From positions 496,001 to 560,000 of the forward strand of contig OY969725.1 of the NCBI GenBank assembly GCA_963702195.1: a stretch of 64,000 nt of DNA, read 5' to 3'. Positions 41,039 through 49,507 of this stretch are shown here, piece by piece; position 1 is the stretch's first letter, and each line of letters opens with the position of its first letter. The DNA comes from AC-56 sp963702195 (GTDB taxonomy: Bacteria; Actinomycetota; Thermoleophilia; Solirubrobacterales; 70-9). The position numbers and the translations under genes are program-made. The notes beneath the pieces were generated by a model that saw only the letters and a list, made by a program, of their open reading frames with translations, had not been told where the DNA came from and ran no database searches.

Positions 41039-41211
41039 TGGGCTCCCGTGGGCCCAGCCTGTTCACGATCGTCTACGTGGCGATCGGCGTCATCGTCGCC
41101 TCCGATCACCACTACTTCGCGAGCCTGGACACCGCCAAGCTGGTCGCGGAGATGGTGCTAGCGGTGATTCTCTGGCCGCTCCTCCTGTTCGGTGTCGACT
41201 TCCGCTTCTAG
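41038..41211 (+). CDS. 57-residue two-pass membrane protein
   Basis: The frame starts at ATG 41038, overlapping the YtoQ TGA. The product has a first hydrophobic segment LFTIVYVAIGVIVAS, a loop DHHYFASLDTAKL, and a second segment VLAVILWPLLLFGVDFRF. The pattern of a two-helix hairpin ending in a short basic tail is frequent in actinobacterial small proteins next to wall or F420 genes. No named family is claimed. Its tight coupling to YtoQ supports it as a real gene. Confidence 0.75.
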   Translation: MGSRGPSLFTIVYVAIGVIVASDHHYFASLDTAKLVAEMVLAVILWPLLLFGVDFRF

Positions 41212-41242
41212 GCCGCCCGCCGGTAGCCTTGCCCTGCCATCT

Positions 41243-41332
41243 GGAGGGGTGGCAGAGTGGTTGAATGCGGCGGTCTCGAAAACCGTTATGGGCCGTTTTG
41301 GTCCATCGAGGGTTCGAATCCCTCCCCCTCCG
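41243..41332 (+). tRNA. tRNA-Ser (CGA anticodon)
   Basis: A 90-nt class II tRNA. The acceptor GGAGGGG pairs with CCCCTCC, with discriminator G. The anticodon loop is CTCGAAA with anticodon CGA. A long variable arm (CGTTATGGGCCGTTTTGGTC) and the T arm GAGGGTTCGAATCCCTC follow. It is the second serine tRNA in the window, in the opposite orientation to the first, and shows no sign of an inserted element. Confidence 0.95.
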
Positions 41333-41402
41333 CTAGACCCCGATCCGGCAACCGCAGCGGCGCGCGGGCACGTTCGCTACCCTGCTCGATCGAGCACTGG
41401 AA

Positions 41403-41533
41403 CAAGCCGAGTCCTCGTCCCCATAGCGACGAGGAGCGGGGGATCCAATTCCGGGGCTAACTCGCCCGACTTCGGGCGGGGGCGCAGGCTCCTTTAGCGC
41501 CAGCCCGTCAGCTAACCCCGCAGGCCGACGAAG
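41403..41533 (+). promoter_or_regulatory. c-di-AMP riboswitch (ydaO/yuaA type) before an NlpC/P60-like gene
   Basis: The leader has a CTCGTC...GACGAG hairpin, then GAGCGGGGGATCCA, an internal CGCCCGACTTCGGGCG stem-loop, and the diagnostic end CAGCCCGTCAGCTAACCCCG followed by CAGGC. These are the conserved parts of the ydaO element in correct order. A -10-like TACCCT is at 41378-41383. The ribosome site AAGGAG (41531-41536) directly follows the last motif, so folding can control translation or transcription. Cell-wall hydrolases are the classic actinobacterial targets of this class, which agrees with the gene downstream. Confidence 0.92.
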
Positions 41534-41544
41534 GAGACCGATTC

Positions 41545-42108
41545 ATGCTCCCCAACCTATTTCGCATGCGACGCCCGCGACTTGCCGGCTCCGTGACCGT
41601 CGCCTGTGTGGCCGCGCTCGTACTCGCGAGTCCGGCTGCCATTGCCAGCAGCGGTGGCACGGGAACGTCCGACCCGTCGCCAACGGTCAAGGGCCACAAG
41701 GCCAAGCTCGTACACGGCAAGGCGGTCGCCCCGAAGTCCGCGCCGCGCCGGGTGAAGCAGGTCATCGCGGCAGCCAACGACATCGCCAAGGGCAAGGGCT
41801 ACTGCAGCGGCGGCGGGTACTCGAGCTGGAAGTCCCCGTGCTACGACTGCTCCAGCTCGGTCAGCTATGCCCTCCACGGCGGGCACCTCATCAAGCACGC
41901 CAAGCCGCCGAGCGGCCTGAAGACCTGGGGCAGGGCCAGGACGGGCAAGTGGATCACCGTCTACGCCAACTCGAGCCACGCCTTCATGAAGGTCGCGGGC
42001 CTGCGGTTCGACACCGCGGACACCAAGGGTGAAGGGCCCGGCTGGGCGAAGGGCATGGGCTGGGAGCGCACCCAGTCGCACGTGAAGCGCCACAAGGGCG
42101 CGCTCTGA
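41545..42108 (+). CDS. Secreted NlpC/P60-like cell-wall peptidase
   Basis: A 187-residue exported protein; the signal peptide is LAGSVTVACVAALVLASPAAIA. A Lys-rich linker leads to the domain. The likely catalytic Cys102 lies in CYDCSSSVSYALHGG, the NlpC/P60 D-C-S motif, and His145 in SSHAFMKVAGLRFDT is the second catalytic residue. AIAASG-type wall anchors are absent. The enzyme should cut peptide stems of peptidoglycan. The c-di-AMP riboswitch directly upstream links its synthesis to wall/osmotic status. The domain is shorter than standard NlpC, so it is a divergent member. Confidence 0.8.
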   Translation: MLPNLFRMRRPRLAGSVTVACVAALVLASPAAIASSGGTGTSDPSPTVKGHKAKLVHGKAVAPKSAPRRVKQVIAAANDIAKGKGYCSGGGYSSWKSPCYDCSSSVSYALHGGHLIKHAKPPSGLKTWGRARTGKWITVYANSSHAFMKVAGLRFDTADTKGEGPGWAKGMGWERTQSHVKRHKGAL

Positions 42109-42196
42109 GCTGAGCTCCGGTCGCGCGGAGCTGCCGGGCCTCCTTAGGGCCGGTTCATCGAAGGGCGTAGCCTGTTTGGTGGAAGCGGGCACCTGG

Positions 42197-43390
42197 ATGA
42201 GCTATCTCCGTCGCATCTCAACTCGCGGGCTCCTGGCCCTTTGCGCAGGAGTCCTGGTCGCCGGCGTCGCCACGGCCGCGATCGCCCTGGCCGCCACCGG
42301 CGGCGGTCCGACGCCTCCTCCAAAGCCACTCCCCAACGCGGTCCATGATGCCCTCGCCGCGCCACGCGTGGCGGGCATCTCGGCTCGGATCGAGTTCACC
42401 AATCACCTGCTGACCTCGGACAACGTTCAGGGCTCCGACCCCCTGCTGACCGGCGGCTCGGGGCGGCTCTGGGTCACCCCCGATGGCGACCTGCGGCTCG
42501 AGCTCCAGTCCGACTCCGCTCGCGGCGACAGCGAGATCGTCGTCAACGGCCGGCGCTTCCTCGTCTACAGCGGTGACAGCGGGAGGGCGTATCGGGGCAC
42601 GCTGCCGCGCGAGACCGGCAAGCCCGCTGGAGGTGCCCGGTCCGAGGGCCCACCCTCGGTCACCCGAATCCGTCACGACCTCACTGAGCTCGGCAAGCAC
42701 CTCAACCTGAGCGGCGCGATGCCCACCGACGTCGCCGGTCGGCCGGCGTACCGGGTGCGGGTGTCCCCCGGGAGCCACGGCGGCTTGCTCGGCGGCGCCG
42801 CGCTGGCTTGGGACGCCGTGCACGGAACGCCCCTGGAGGCGGCGGTGTACGCGCGCGGGTCGAGCTCGCCGGTGCTCGAGCTCAAGGTCACCGACATCTC
42901 CTTCGGGTCGGTCTCGAGCTCTGTGTTCGACATCGCTCCAGCACCCGGAACCAAGGTCGACAATCTCGGAACCCTCAGCCGGAGCCACTCCTCTCGGCAC
43001 CAACGGCGCCCCGCCCAGGTCATGGGATCGTCGGCGGTCTCCTCCAGGCTCGACTTCAGGCTGCAGGCGCCCAACACGCTCACGGGCATGCCGCGGCACG
43101 GGGTGCGCCTGATTCGCGGCGAGAAGTCGAACGGCGCCATCGTCACCTACGGTCGCGGCCTGGATGGTGTGGCAGTCGTGGAGTACCCGGCCTCCCACTC
43201 GCACCCCGGCCAGGCCTCCGGGCGCTCCGGCGATCTCACCCTGCCGAAGGTCTCCGTGGGAGGCGTGTCCGCGGAGGAGCTTCAGACCCCGCTGGGCACG
43301 GTGCTCCACTTCAAGCGCGACGGCGTGCAATACGTGGTCGCCGGCTCCGTCCCCCGCGGCGTCGCCGAGGCGGCCGCACGGGGCCTCTAG
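42197..43390 (+). CDS. Exported LolA/RseB-like lipoprotein-carrier fold protein
   Basis: A protein of about 397 residues from ATG 42197; a TTG at 42176 in frame would add seven residues. The membrane/export segment is GLLALCAGVLVAGVATAAIALAA. The body starts with VAGISARIEFTNHLL and LTGGSGRLWVTPDGDLRLEL, the first strands of the LolA/RseB-type half-barrel, then EIVVNGRRFLVYSGDSG and VAGRPAYRVRVSP. Such proteins bind lipids or act as envelope sensors. Here it precedes an ABC exporter (3-bp gap), so it is probably the extracytoplasmic partner of that transporter. Confidence 0.75.
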   Translation: MSYLRRISTRGLLALCAGVLVAGVATAAIALAATGGGPTPPPKPLPNAVHDALAAPRVAGISARIEFTNHLLTSDNVQGSDPLLTGGSGRLWVTPDGDLRLELQSDSARGDSEIVVNGRRFLVYSGDSGRAYRGTLPRETGKPAGGARSEGPPSVTRIRHDLTELGKHLNLSGAMPTDVAGRPAYRVRVSPGSHGGLLGGAALAWDAVHGTPLEAAVYARGSSSPVLELKVTDISFGSVSSSVFDIAPAPGTKVDNLGTLSRSHSSRHQRRPAQVMGSSAVSSRLDFRLQAPNTLTGMPRHGVRLIRGEKSNGAIVTYGRGLDGVAVVEYPASHSHPGQASGRSGDLTLPKVSVGGVSAEELQTPLGTVLHFKRDGVQYVVAGSVPRGVAEAAARGL

Positions 43391-43393
43391 CCG

Positions 43394-44383
43394 GTGCCCG
43401 AGGGCCCGGCGGCGGGCGGCGCGCCTCCGATTGAGGTTCGCGGCCTCACCAAGCGCTACGGCGAGATCGTGGCGGTCGACGGAGTCGACCTGACGATCGA
43501 GCCGGGCGACGTATTCGGCTACCTGGGGCCCAACGGGGCCGGCAAGACGACTTCGCTGCGGATGATGCTCGGCCTGATTCGCCCGACCGCCGGGGCCGTG
43601 CGGCTGTTCGGGCGCGACCCCCAGGTCAGCGTTGCGGCGCTCGACGGCGTCGCCGGCTTCGTCGAGGCGCCGTCCTTCTACCCCTACTTCAGCGGCCGCA
43701 GGAACCTCGAGCTGTTCGCCGCCCTCGACGGGCCCGGCACCGGCTCGACGAGGCGCATCGATGAGGTGCTCGAGGTGGTCGGCCTCCTCGACCGCGCCAA
43801 GGACAGGGTGCGGGGGTACTCCCACGGCATGCGCCAGCGCCTGGGGATCGCGGCGGCCCTGCTGCGCAGCCCGCGCCTGCTGATCCTCGATGAGCCGACG
43901 ACGGGGCTCGATCCGGCGGGGATGCGCGACATGCGGGAGCTCGTTCGCGACCTGGCCGCCCGGGGTATCACCGTGCTGCTCTCCAGCCACCTCCTGGTCG
44001 AGGTCGACGAGCTGTGCAACCGGGTGGCGATCGTCCGCAGGGGCCGGATCGCCTACGAGGGCTCGCTCGCCGAGCTCCGGCGAACGGCCGGCCTCAGCTA
44101 CCTGGTCCGCACGACCGACGACGAGCGCGCGCGGGAGATCCTGTCCCGGCAGGCGAACGTTCGAGCCATCGACGCCGATCCGTCCGGAGGGCTCTCCTTC
44201 AAGGCCGCCAACGAGAGGAGCGTCGGCGACTTCTCGCTCGGTCTCGCCGAAGCGGGCGTCGCGGTCCTCGAGCTGAGCCCGAAGCACGCGACCCTGGAGG
44301 AGCTCTTCTTCCGGCTCACCGAGGACGGGGCCTCGCCCGAGCCGGACGCCGCCGAGCCGGCGGGATCGGCGGTGGCGGCCTGA
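43394..44383 (+). CDS. ABC exporter ATP-binding protein
   Basis: A 329-residue ATPase from GTG 43394. Walker A is GPNGAGKTT near 51, the signature YSHGMRQR near 142, Walker B LLILDEPTTGLDP near 160, and the switch His in LLSSHLLVEVDEL. A C-terminal domain of about 100 residues (YLVRTTDDERAREILSRQA) is usual in DrrA/NatA-type exporters. The partner permease overlaps its stop (TGATG). It powers export of an unknown substrate, perhaps a lipid or drug, given the LolA-like gene in front. Confidence 0.93.
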   Translation: MPEGPAAGGAPPIEVRGLTKRYGEIVAVDGVDLTIEPGDVFGYLGPNGAGKTTSLRMMLGLIRPTAGAVRLFGRDPQVSVAALDGVAGFVEAPSFYPYFSGRRNLELFAALDGPGTGSTRRIDEVLEVVGLLDRAKDRVRGYSHGMRQRLGIAAALLRSPRLLILDEPTTGLDPAGMRDMRELVRDLAARGITVLLSSHLLVEVDELCNRVAIVRRGRIAYEGSLAELRRTAGLSYLVRTTDDERAREILSRQANVRAIDADPSGGLSFKAANERSVGDFSLGLAEAGVAVLELSPKHATLEELFFRLTEDGASPEPDAAEPAGSAVAA

Positions 44384-45198
44384 TGCCCTCCGTCCTCGCC
44401 ATCTACCGGTGGGAGCTGAGGAAGCTCCGCGCCCAGAAGCGCACATACCTGGGCCTCGGCGCGGCCGCCGTCATCCCGCTCATCTTCGTCGTCGCGCTGG
44501 TGACCCAGGGCGGCGAGCCTCGCGACGTCGTCTTCGGCCGCTACGTCCATGACACGGGCCTCGCGATCCCGCTGGTGCTGCTGCTGTTCGGCTCGATCTG
44601 GATGTTCCCGCTGATCACGGCGCTGGTCGCGGGCGACATCGTCGCCGCCGAGGACCGGCACGACACGCTCAAGGCGATTCTCACCCGCTCCGCCGAGCGC
44701 CATCAGATCTTCGCCGCCAAGGCCCTGGCCGCCGCGAGCTATGCGATCGCGGCGATCGCGATCACCGGTGTCGTTGCGCTCATCGCCGGCATCCTCGCGT
44801 CCGGGTTCAACCCGATCACGAGCCTCTCCGGGACGGAGGTTTCCGCGCCGCACGGGCTCGGCCTGGTCGGCGCCAGCATGCTCGTCTACCTGCTTCCGAT
44901 TCTGGCGATCGCCTCGATTGCTGTGCTGCTCTCGACCGCCCTCCGGAACAGCGGCGCGGCGATCGTCGGCACCCTGATGTTCTCGCTCCTCTTGCAGCTC
45001 GTCGACATCCTCCCGGGCCTCTCGGGCCTGCACCCCTATCTCCTCAGCACCCAGTTCAACGCCTGGCAGGGGTTCCTGCGAACGCCGATCGATTGGGCGC
45101 CGATCGTGCGAGCGGCCTGGGTCTGCGCGCTCTACGCGGTCCCGGCCCTGGTCGCGGCCGCGCTCATCTTCCTGCGCCGCGACGTCGCGAGCGAGTAA
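44383..45198 (+). CDS. ABC-2 type permease
   Basis: A 271-residue membrane protein from ATG 44383. It begins IYRWELRKLRAQKRTYLGLG, as ABC-2 permeases do. It has about six hydrophobic segments (AAVIPLIFVVALV, LVLLLFGSIWMFPLITALVA, AIAAIAITGVVALIAGIL, LVYLLPILAIASIAVLLST, IVGTLMFSLLLQLV, ALYAVPALVAAALIFL). The charged AAEDRHDTLKAILTRSAERH loop is the coupling region to the ATPase. With the two upstream genes it forms a three-part export system. Confidence 0.9.
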   Translation: MPSVLAIYRWELRKLRAQKRTYLGLGAAAVIPLIFVVALVTQGGEPRDVVFGRYVHDTGLAIPLVLLLFGSIWMFPLITALVAGDIVAAEDRHDTLKAILTRSAERHQIFAAKALAAASYAIAAIAITGVVALIAGILASGFNPITSLSGTEVSAPHGLGLVGASMLVYLLPILAIASIAVLLSTALRNSGAAIVGTLMFSLLLQLVDILPGLSGLHPYLLSTQFNAWQGFLRTPIDWAPIVRAAWVCALYAVPALVAAALIFLRRDVASE

Positions 45199-45237
45199 TG
45201 CGTTTAGGATCGGATCGAGCTAGCGGAGGAGAGTTGC

Positions 45238-45525
45238 ATGCATGCACGAGTGGTCAGGTTCACGGAAGTCACGCCCGAGCAGGTCGACGCGGTGGTCAGC
45301 CGGGTCGAGGAGTCCGACGGCCCTCCGCCCGGAGTTGAGTCGAGCGCCATGAAGCTGCTCTACGACTCAGAACAGGGAACGGCACTCTTCATCGGATTCT
45401 TCGACAGCGAGCAGCAGATGCGCGATGCGGCGGCGGTGCTCGGGCAGATGGACGCCTCGGACACTCCGGGGACGCGAGCCTCGGTCGACCAGTGCGAGGT
45501 GAAGATCGAGCGGAGCGCCGAGTAG
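45238..45525 (+). CDS. Small ferredoxin-like-fold protein (antibiotic-biosynthesis monooxygenase-like)
   Basis: A 95-residue protein with a good ribosome site (GGAGGAG) seven bases before ATG 45238. MHARVVRFTEVTPEQVDAVV and TALFIGFFDSEQQMRDAAAV give the beta-alpha-beta pattern of dimeric alpha/beta-barrel proteins. No catalytic residue can be named, so a monooxygenase or a binding role are both possible. It stands alone between the ABC operon and a convergent MFS gene, seven bases away. Confidence 0.7.
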   Translation: MHARVVRFTEVTPEQVDAVVSRVEESDGPPPGVESSAMKLLYDSEQGTALFIGFFDSEQQMRDAAAVLGQMDASDTPGTRASVDQCEVKIERSAE

Positions 45526-45532
45526 GCGCACG

Positions 45533-46981
45533 CTACGCCGTGGTGCGCTCTGGCTCGCGGCTCGATCGTGACGGGAGCATCACCGGGTCCCCGGCGAGGT
45601 CGTTCGCGCTGCGGCGCGGCACCCAGAGCGCGAAGCCCAGCGCCGCCGCCAGGGCGATGAGGCACATCAGGAACGACAGCGTGAAGCCGGTCGAGGTGGG
45701 GATGCCGGCGGCGTCGAGGTTGTTGGCGATGAGCGTGGCCGCGAGCTGACCGCCGAAGGCGCCGCCGAGCGTTCGCGTGACGGCGTTCATCCCGGTGGCG
45801 ACGCCGGTCTGCTCCCGAGGGACGTTCTGGACGATGAGATTCGCCATCGCGGCGAAGGAGAGGCCGATGCCGATGCCGAGCAGGCCCGCCGCGATGTAGA
45901 TGTCCAACTCAGAGCCCGAGTTGGTGGCGAGCAGCGCGTAGCAGGCAAGGCTGAACAGGACGCCCCCGATGAGCGCTCCGCGCGAGCCGATCCGGCGCTC
46001 CAGCACCCCCGCCATCTGACCAACGACGACGATCGCGATCGTCGTGGGCAGCAGGAACAGCCCGGCGACCGTCACGGAGGCACCGAAGCCGTAGCCGGTG
46101 CTGGTCGGCTCCTGGACGAACTCCGGCAGGAGGATGAACGACGAGTACATACCGATCCCGATCAGGAAGGCGACCGTGTTCGTCGTCCAGACCCCGCGGA
46201 TCGCCATCATCCGCATGTCGACCAGCGGCTCGCGGGAACGGAGCTCCTCGCGAATCCAGGCTGCGATCACCAGGGCGCCGATGGCCAGCAGGCCGAGCGT
46301 CTTCGGCGAGCCCCAGCCCCAGGTGCTGGTCTCGGTGATCGACAACAGGACGGCCGAGATGCCAAGTGTCATTAGCGCTGCGGCCCGGTAGTTGATGTTG
46401 GCCGGCGTCTTGACCGGCGACTCCGGGATGTAGCGCCAGGTGAGAAACGCGGTGGCGGAGATGATCGCGAGCGGGAACCAGAAGAGCCAGTGATAGGAGA
46501 GGTTCTCGGTGATGAGGCCGGCGAAGACGACGCCCGCGCCGCCGCCGATGCCGAGCAGGGAGGAGACCAGGCCGATCGCGCCCGGCACGCGCTCGTTTGG
46601 GAACTCGTCCCGGATGATCGAGAAGGCAAGCGGAAAGATCCCGCCGCCGGCACCCTGGATCACGCGGCCGAGGAGCATCAGCCACAGGGAGGTGGCCACC
46701 GCCGAGATGAGCGTCCCGACCGCGAGCATCACGAGGACCAGCAGGAGCAGGCGCTCCTTGCCGTACATGTCGCCGAGCCGGCCGAGGATGGGGGTGGAGA
46801 CCGAGGCGCTCAGCAGGAAGGCCGTCAGAACCCAGGCGACGGCGCTCTCGGAGGTATGCAGCGAGGCCTGAATCTGCGGGAGGGCGGGAACGACGAGCGA
46901 CTGCAGGAGCGCGTACGAGATTCCGCCGAGTGACAGGACGGTGAGGATGATGCGGGTGCTTGGCGTGGGGGCTCGTCGCAC
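45533..46981 (-). CDS. MFS drug:proton antiporter (EmrB/QacA type)
   Basis: A 482-residue transporter with about 14 hydrophobic segments. Motif A is GRLGDMYGKERLLL near 66, and motif C-like glycine-rich sequence GLVSSLLGIGGGAGVVFAG near 137 is typical of DHA2 antiporters. VIQGAGGGIFPLAFSIIRD near 112 is motif B. It should export drugs or metabolites with proton influx. The gene starts with GTG 46981. It lies directly downstream of a damaged MFS/sigma-factor fusion on the same strand, so it may have belonged to a sigma-controlled cluster. Confidence 0.92.
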   Translation of the reverse strand: MRRAPTPSTRIILTVLSLGGISYALLQSLVVPALPQIQASLHTSESAVAWVLTAFLLSASVSTPILGRLGDMYGKERLLLLVLVMLAVGTLISAVATSLWLMLLGRVIQGAGGGIFPLAFSIIRDEFPNERVPGAIGLVSSLLGIGGGAGVVFAGLITENLSYHWLFWFPLAIISATAFLTWRYIPESPVKTPANINYRAAALMTLGISAVLLSITETSTWGWGSPKTLGLLAIGALVIAAWIREELRSREPLVDMRMMAIRGVWTTNTVAFLIGIGMYSSFILLPEFVQEPTSTGYGFGASVTVAGLFLLPTTIAIVVVGQMAGVLERRIGSRGALIGGVLFSLACYALLATNSGSELDIYIAAGLLGIGIGLSFAAMANLIVQNVPREQTGVATGMNAVTRTLGGAFGGQLAATLIANNLDAAGIPTSTGFTLSFLMCLIALAAALGFALWVPRRSANDLAGDPVMLPSRSSREPERTTA

Positions 46982-46992
46982 GATCGTTGACC

Positions 46993-47484
46993 TTAGCCAG
47001 GGTAGGTTCCGGGAAGACCGAAGCGGTCGATCAGCCCGGCGTCGAGGAAGGACGTGATCTCAGCGATCCGATCGCCGCGCAGGGTGAGCAGCGTGATGCC
47101 GTGGGCGAGGAACCTCTCGGCGTCCCGGTGCCACCTGTAGTGGCCGAAGGCCAGCTGTCCGTTCGCCCGTGTCGGAATCATGCGGAACCGGTCTTTGGCG
47201 GAAAGCGGCCACTCGCGCAGGAAGGCCGCGACCTGATCGCGTCCCCGGTACCAGCTCGTCAGCGGCGGCATGTCCATCGTGGCGTCCTCGGTGAGCATGG
47301 TGGCGACCGCGTCCACGTCGCTGCGCTCCCAGGCGTCGACGAATCGCTCGACGATGCCGCGGATGCCGTCGTCGCCGAGGGCGCGCATCGTGGCCTGCTG
47401 GGTCTGGTCCGGGAGGTGCTCGTCGATCGTCTTGTGCGCGCGCTGGAGGGCGCTGTACACCGCTTCCGGACTGGACTCGAGCAT
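46993..47484 (-). pseudogene. C-terminal fragment of an ECF sigma factor with SnoaL domain
   Basis: The frame from ATG 47484 gives MLESSPEAVYSALQRAHKTI, the second half of the sigma-4 helix-turn-helix of SnoaL-bearing ECF sigma factors. It continues into GIVERFVDAWERSDVDAVAT and MPPLTSWYRGRDQVAAFLRE of the SnoaL/NTF2-like domain. Region 2 and half of region 4 are missing. Directly upstream the sequence becomes the N-terminus of an MFS transporter in another frame. If translated it would be a 163-residue SnoaL protein without promoter recognition. Confidence 0.7.
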
Positions 47485-47488
47485 GTCG

Positions 47489-47668
47489 GTAGGCGTTGAC
47501 CGTCCATTCGAGCTGCTCGACCGACGCACCGAGGTCCAGCCTGATGGTGTTGAGCGCCGTCGACACGACGAGCGTGTCCAGCGCGGCCATCAGGGAGCCG
47601 ATCGCGGTGAGCACGACCACCCATCGCGTCGTGGCCTTCGTGCTCATCTGGGCCAGTCTCGAATTCAT
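47489..47668 (-). pseudogene. N-terminal fragment of an MFS transporter, truncated by deletion
   Basis: About 60 residues (MNSRLAQMSTKATTRWVVVL, TAIGSLMAALDTLVVSTALN, LEWTVNAY) are the first transmembrane helix and following loop of an EmrB/QacA-type transporter. At about 47488-47491 homology stops, and the sigma-factor remnant begins in a different frame. The frame then runs on as unrelated residues to 47060. The deletion removed the rest of this transporter and the front of the sigma gene. Confidence 0.7.
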
Positions 47669-47790
47669 GTTCGCCTCCCTCGCGGGCGGGTCTGCGGATG
47701 TCGCCGACCGAAATTCGGCCGCTCGCCAATTGAGATCCCTCCGCGGAGCGAAATCCATCGCTCGTCCCGCAATTCCCTGATATGCGAGGG

Positions 47791-48663
47791 TCAGCGATCG
47801 CAGTTCGCGAGCGCCGTCGCGTAGAAGCGCATGTAGTCCCTCCAGTGGGCGCCCCAGTAGTCGGCGTCGTGCCCTCCCGGCCAATCCAGATGGACGCTGG
47901 CCGTTGCGCCGTCAGCGCGAAGCTCGCCGGCCAGGGCCTGGTCGCCGGGCTGGAAGGGGTCCTGGGTCCCGGCGTCGAGCCAGATCGGCTGGCCGGTGAA
48001 GGGGGCCGGGTTGGACGCCGCACCCGCGATCACGTCATTGCGCGCAAAGTCCTCCGCGTCGTCGAACGCGCCCGACGCCGTCTCGGCGCCCGATTGCCAG
48101 AGGGCGGGGCTGTGGCCGCCGACGGCGCAGAACCGGCCGGGGGAGTGCATGGCCAGGTCGAGGGCCCCGAAGCCACCCATCGAGATCCCGCCGACTGCCA
48201 CCCGCCTGCGATCGGCGCCGTAGCGGCGCGCGACCTGCGGGATCACCTCGTTCATCACGTATTCGGCCCAGTCGCCGCCCGCCCGGTCGTGCCAGTAGGA
48301 GTGATCGCCTCCGTACGGAAAGGCCACGATCGGCGCGCGCCGGCCGGCGCTGCTCAGCGCGGAGAAGAAGGGATCCGAGAGCCAGGCGTCCTGGTTGCTC
48401 CCGCGCCCATGGAGGAAGATCAGCATCGGCCGCGGCTTGGCGCCGTCGGCTCCGGACGGGATCACCACGGTTACGGGCAGGTTCCGGCCCACCGCCTGGC
48501 TGTGGAGGGTGAAGCGCTCGACGGAGGCGCCCGAGGTGTCGGGCTGCAGCGAAGCGTCGATCAGGCGCCACGCGACGATCCCCACGACCGCGAGGGCCAC
48601 GAGCGCGAGCAGGCGCCGCCGCCATCGCGTACCCGAGCGATAGCGACGTTCCCGGGCGTTCAT
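47791..48663 (-). CDS. Membrane-anchored or exported esterase (antigen 85/esterase D-like alpha/beta hydrolase)
   Basis: A 290-residue protein from ATG 48663, with an N-terminal hydrophobic segment (LLALVALAVVGIVAWRLI). The oxyanion region is MLIFLHGRGSNQDAW near 88. The nucleophile Ser is in VAVGGISMGGFGALDLA near 165, the acid is probably Asp in WLDAGTQDPFQPGD, and the His is in DWPGGHDADYW near 270. The catalytic triad is therefore complete. It should hydrolyse or transfer acyl groups outside the cytoplasm. It diverges from the SanA-like gene 42 bp away. Confidence 0.88.
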   Translation of the reverse strand: MNARERRYRSGTRWRRRLLALVALAVVGIVAWRLIDASLQPDTSGASVERFTLHSQAVGRNLPVTVVIPSGADGAKPRPMLIFLHGRGSNQDAWLSDPFFSALSSAGRRAPIVAFPYGGDHSYWHDRAGGDWAEYVMNEVIPQVARRYGADRRRVAVGGISMGGFGALDLAMHSPGRFCAVGGHSPALWQSGAETASGAFDDAEDFARNDVIAGAASNPAPFTGQPIWLDAGTQDPFQPGDQALAGELRADGATASVHLDWPGGHDADYWGAHWRDYMRFYATALANCDR

Positions 48664-48705
48664 CAACCGAACGGTAGGTGCCCCGGCCACTGCTACCGTG
48701 CCGCC

Positions 48706-49479
48706 ATGTCACGTGTGGGCGACCGTGCCCGCGGGATGCTCGGTCCGGTCAGGCGGCATCCGCGGATTGTCTGGTCGGTTGCGGCCGCGATCGGCCTGCC
48801 CGTCCTGCTGATCGCTGCGGCCAACGCCTACGTGATCCTCAGCACCGAGGGGGAGGCAGCGGGCAACGTTCGCGACGCTCCCCACGCGGAAGCGGCAATC
48901 GTCCCGGGCGCCTTCGTGAACGCGCAGGGATCGATGAGCACGATGCTGGCCGACCGCGTGAGCCAGGCGGCTGCTCTGTGGCATGCGGGCAAGGTGAAGC
49001 GGGTGCTGGTCTCCGGCGACCATGGGAGCTGGGCCTACGACGAACCGGACACCATGCGGGACGCGCTCTCCAAGGACGGCGTCCCGGAGCGCGACATCTT
49101 CACCGACCACGCCGGTTTCGACACCTGGGCGACGATGGTTCGCGCGAGGCAGGTGTTCGACGTGCGGAGTGCGGTCGTCGTCACGCAGGGCTTCCACATG
49201 CCGCGCGCCCTCTACCTGGCCCACGCCGCCGGCCTGGATGCGACCGGCCTGACGGCCGATCTCCACAGCTACGGGAAACAGGGAACCCTGAGCGACGCTC
49301 GAGAGGTGCTCTCGAGAGTCAAGGCGGTGGCCGACGTGGCGACGAATGCCGGCGTGCTCGGAGGCCCGCAGGTGCCGATCACGGGCAGCGCGAGGGCGAG
49401 CTGGGGCCCGTCGCCACCTCAGGGCACGCCACCGGCGGGGGCGCCGGAGGCGGTTCATCCCGCTCACGCCCACGGGTAG
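48706..49479 (+). CDS. SanA/YdcF-like DUF218 protein, membrane anchored
   Basis: A 257-residue protein from ATG 48706. A transmembrane segment (IVWSVAAAIGLPVLLIAAAN) precedes the DUF218 domain: AEAAIVPGAFVNAQGSMSTM, LADRVSQAAALWHAGKVKRV, LVSGDHGSWAYDEPDTM and VVTQGFHMPRALYLAHAAG. This is the SanA pattern linked to envelope barrier function and vancomycin resistance in enterobacteria. The proposed role is in wall or envelope metabolism; no reaction is proven. The C-terminus is Pro/Ala-rich. The leader of the next gene contains a possible structured RNA. Confidence 0.87.
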   Translation: MSRVGDRARGMLGPVRRHPRIVWSVAAAIGLPVLLIAAANAYVILSTEGEAAGNVRDAPHAEAAIVPGAFVNAQGSMSTMLADRVSQAAALWHAGKVKRVLVSGDHGSWAYDEPDTMRDALSKDGVPERDIFTDHAGFDTWATMVRARQVFDVRSAVVVTQGFHMPRALYLAHAAGLDATGLTADLHSYGKQGTLSDAREVLSRVKAVADVATNAGVLGGPQVPITGSARASWGPSPPQGTPPAGAPEAVHPAHAHG

Positions 49480-49507
49480 CGGGGTCGTTGTCCTAACCGG
49501 CGTATGG

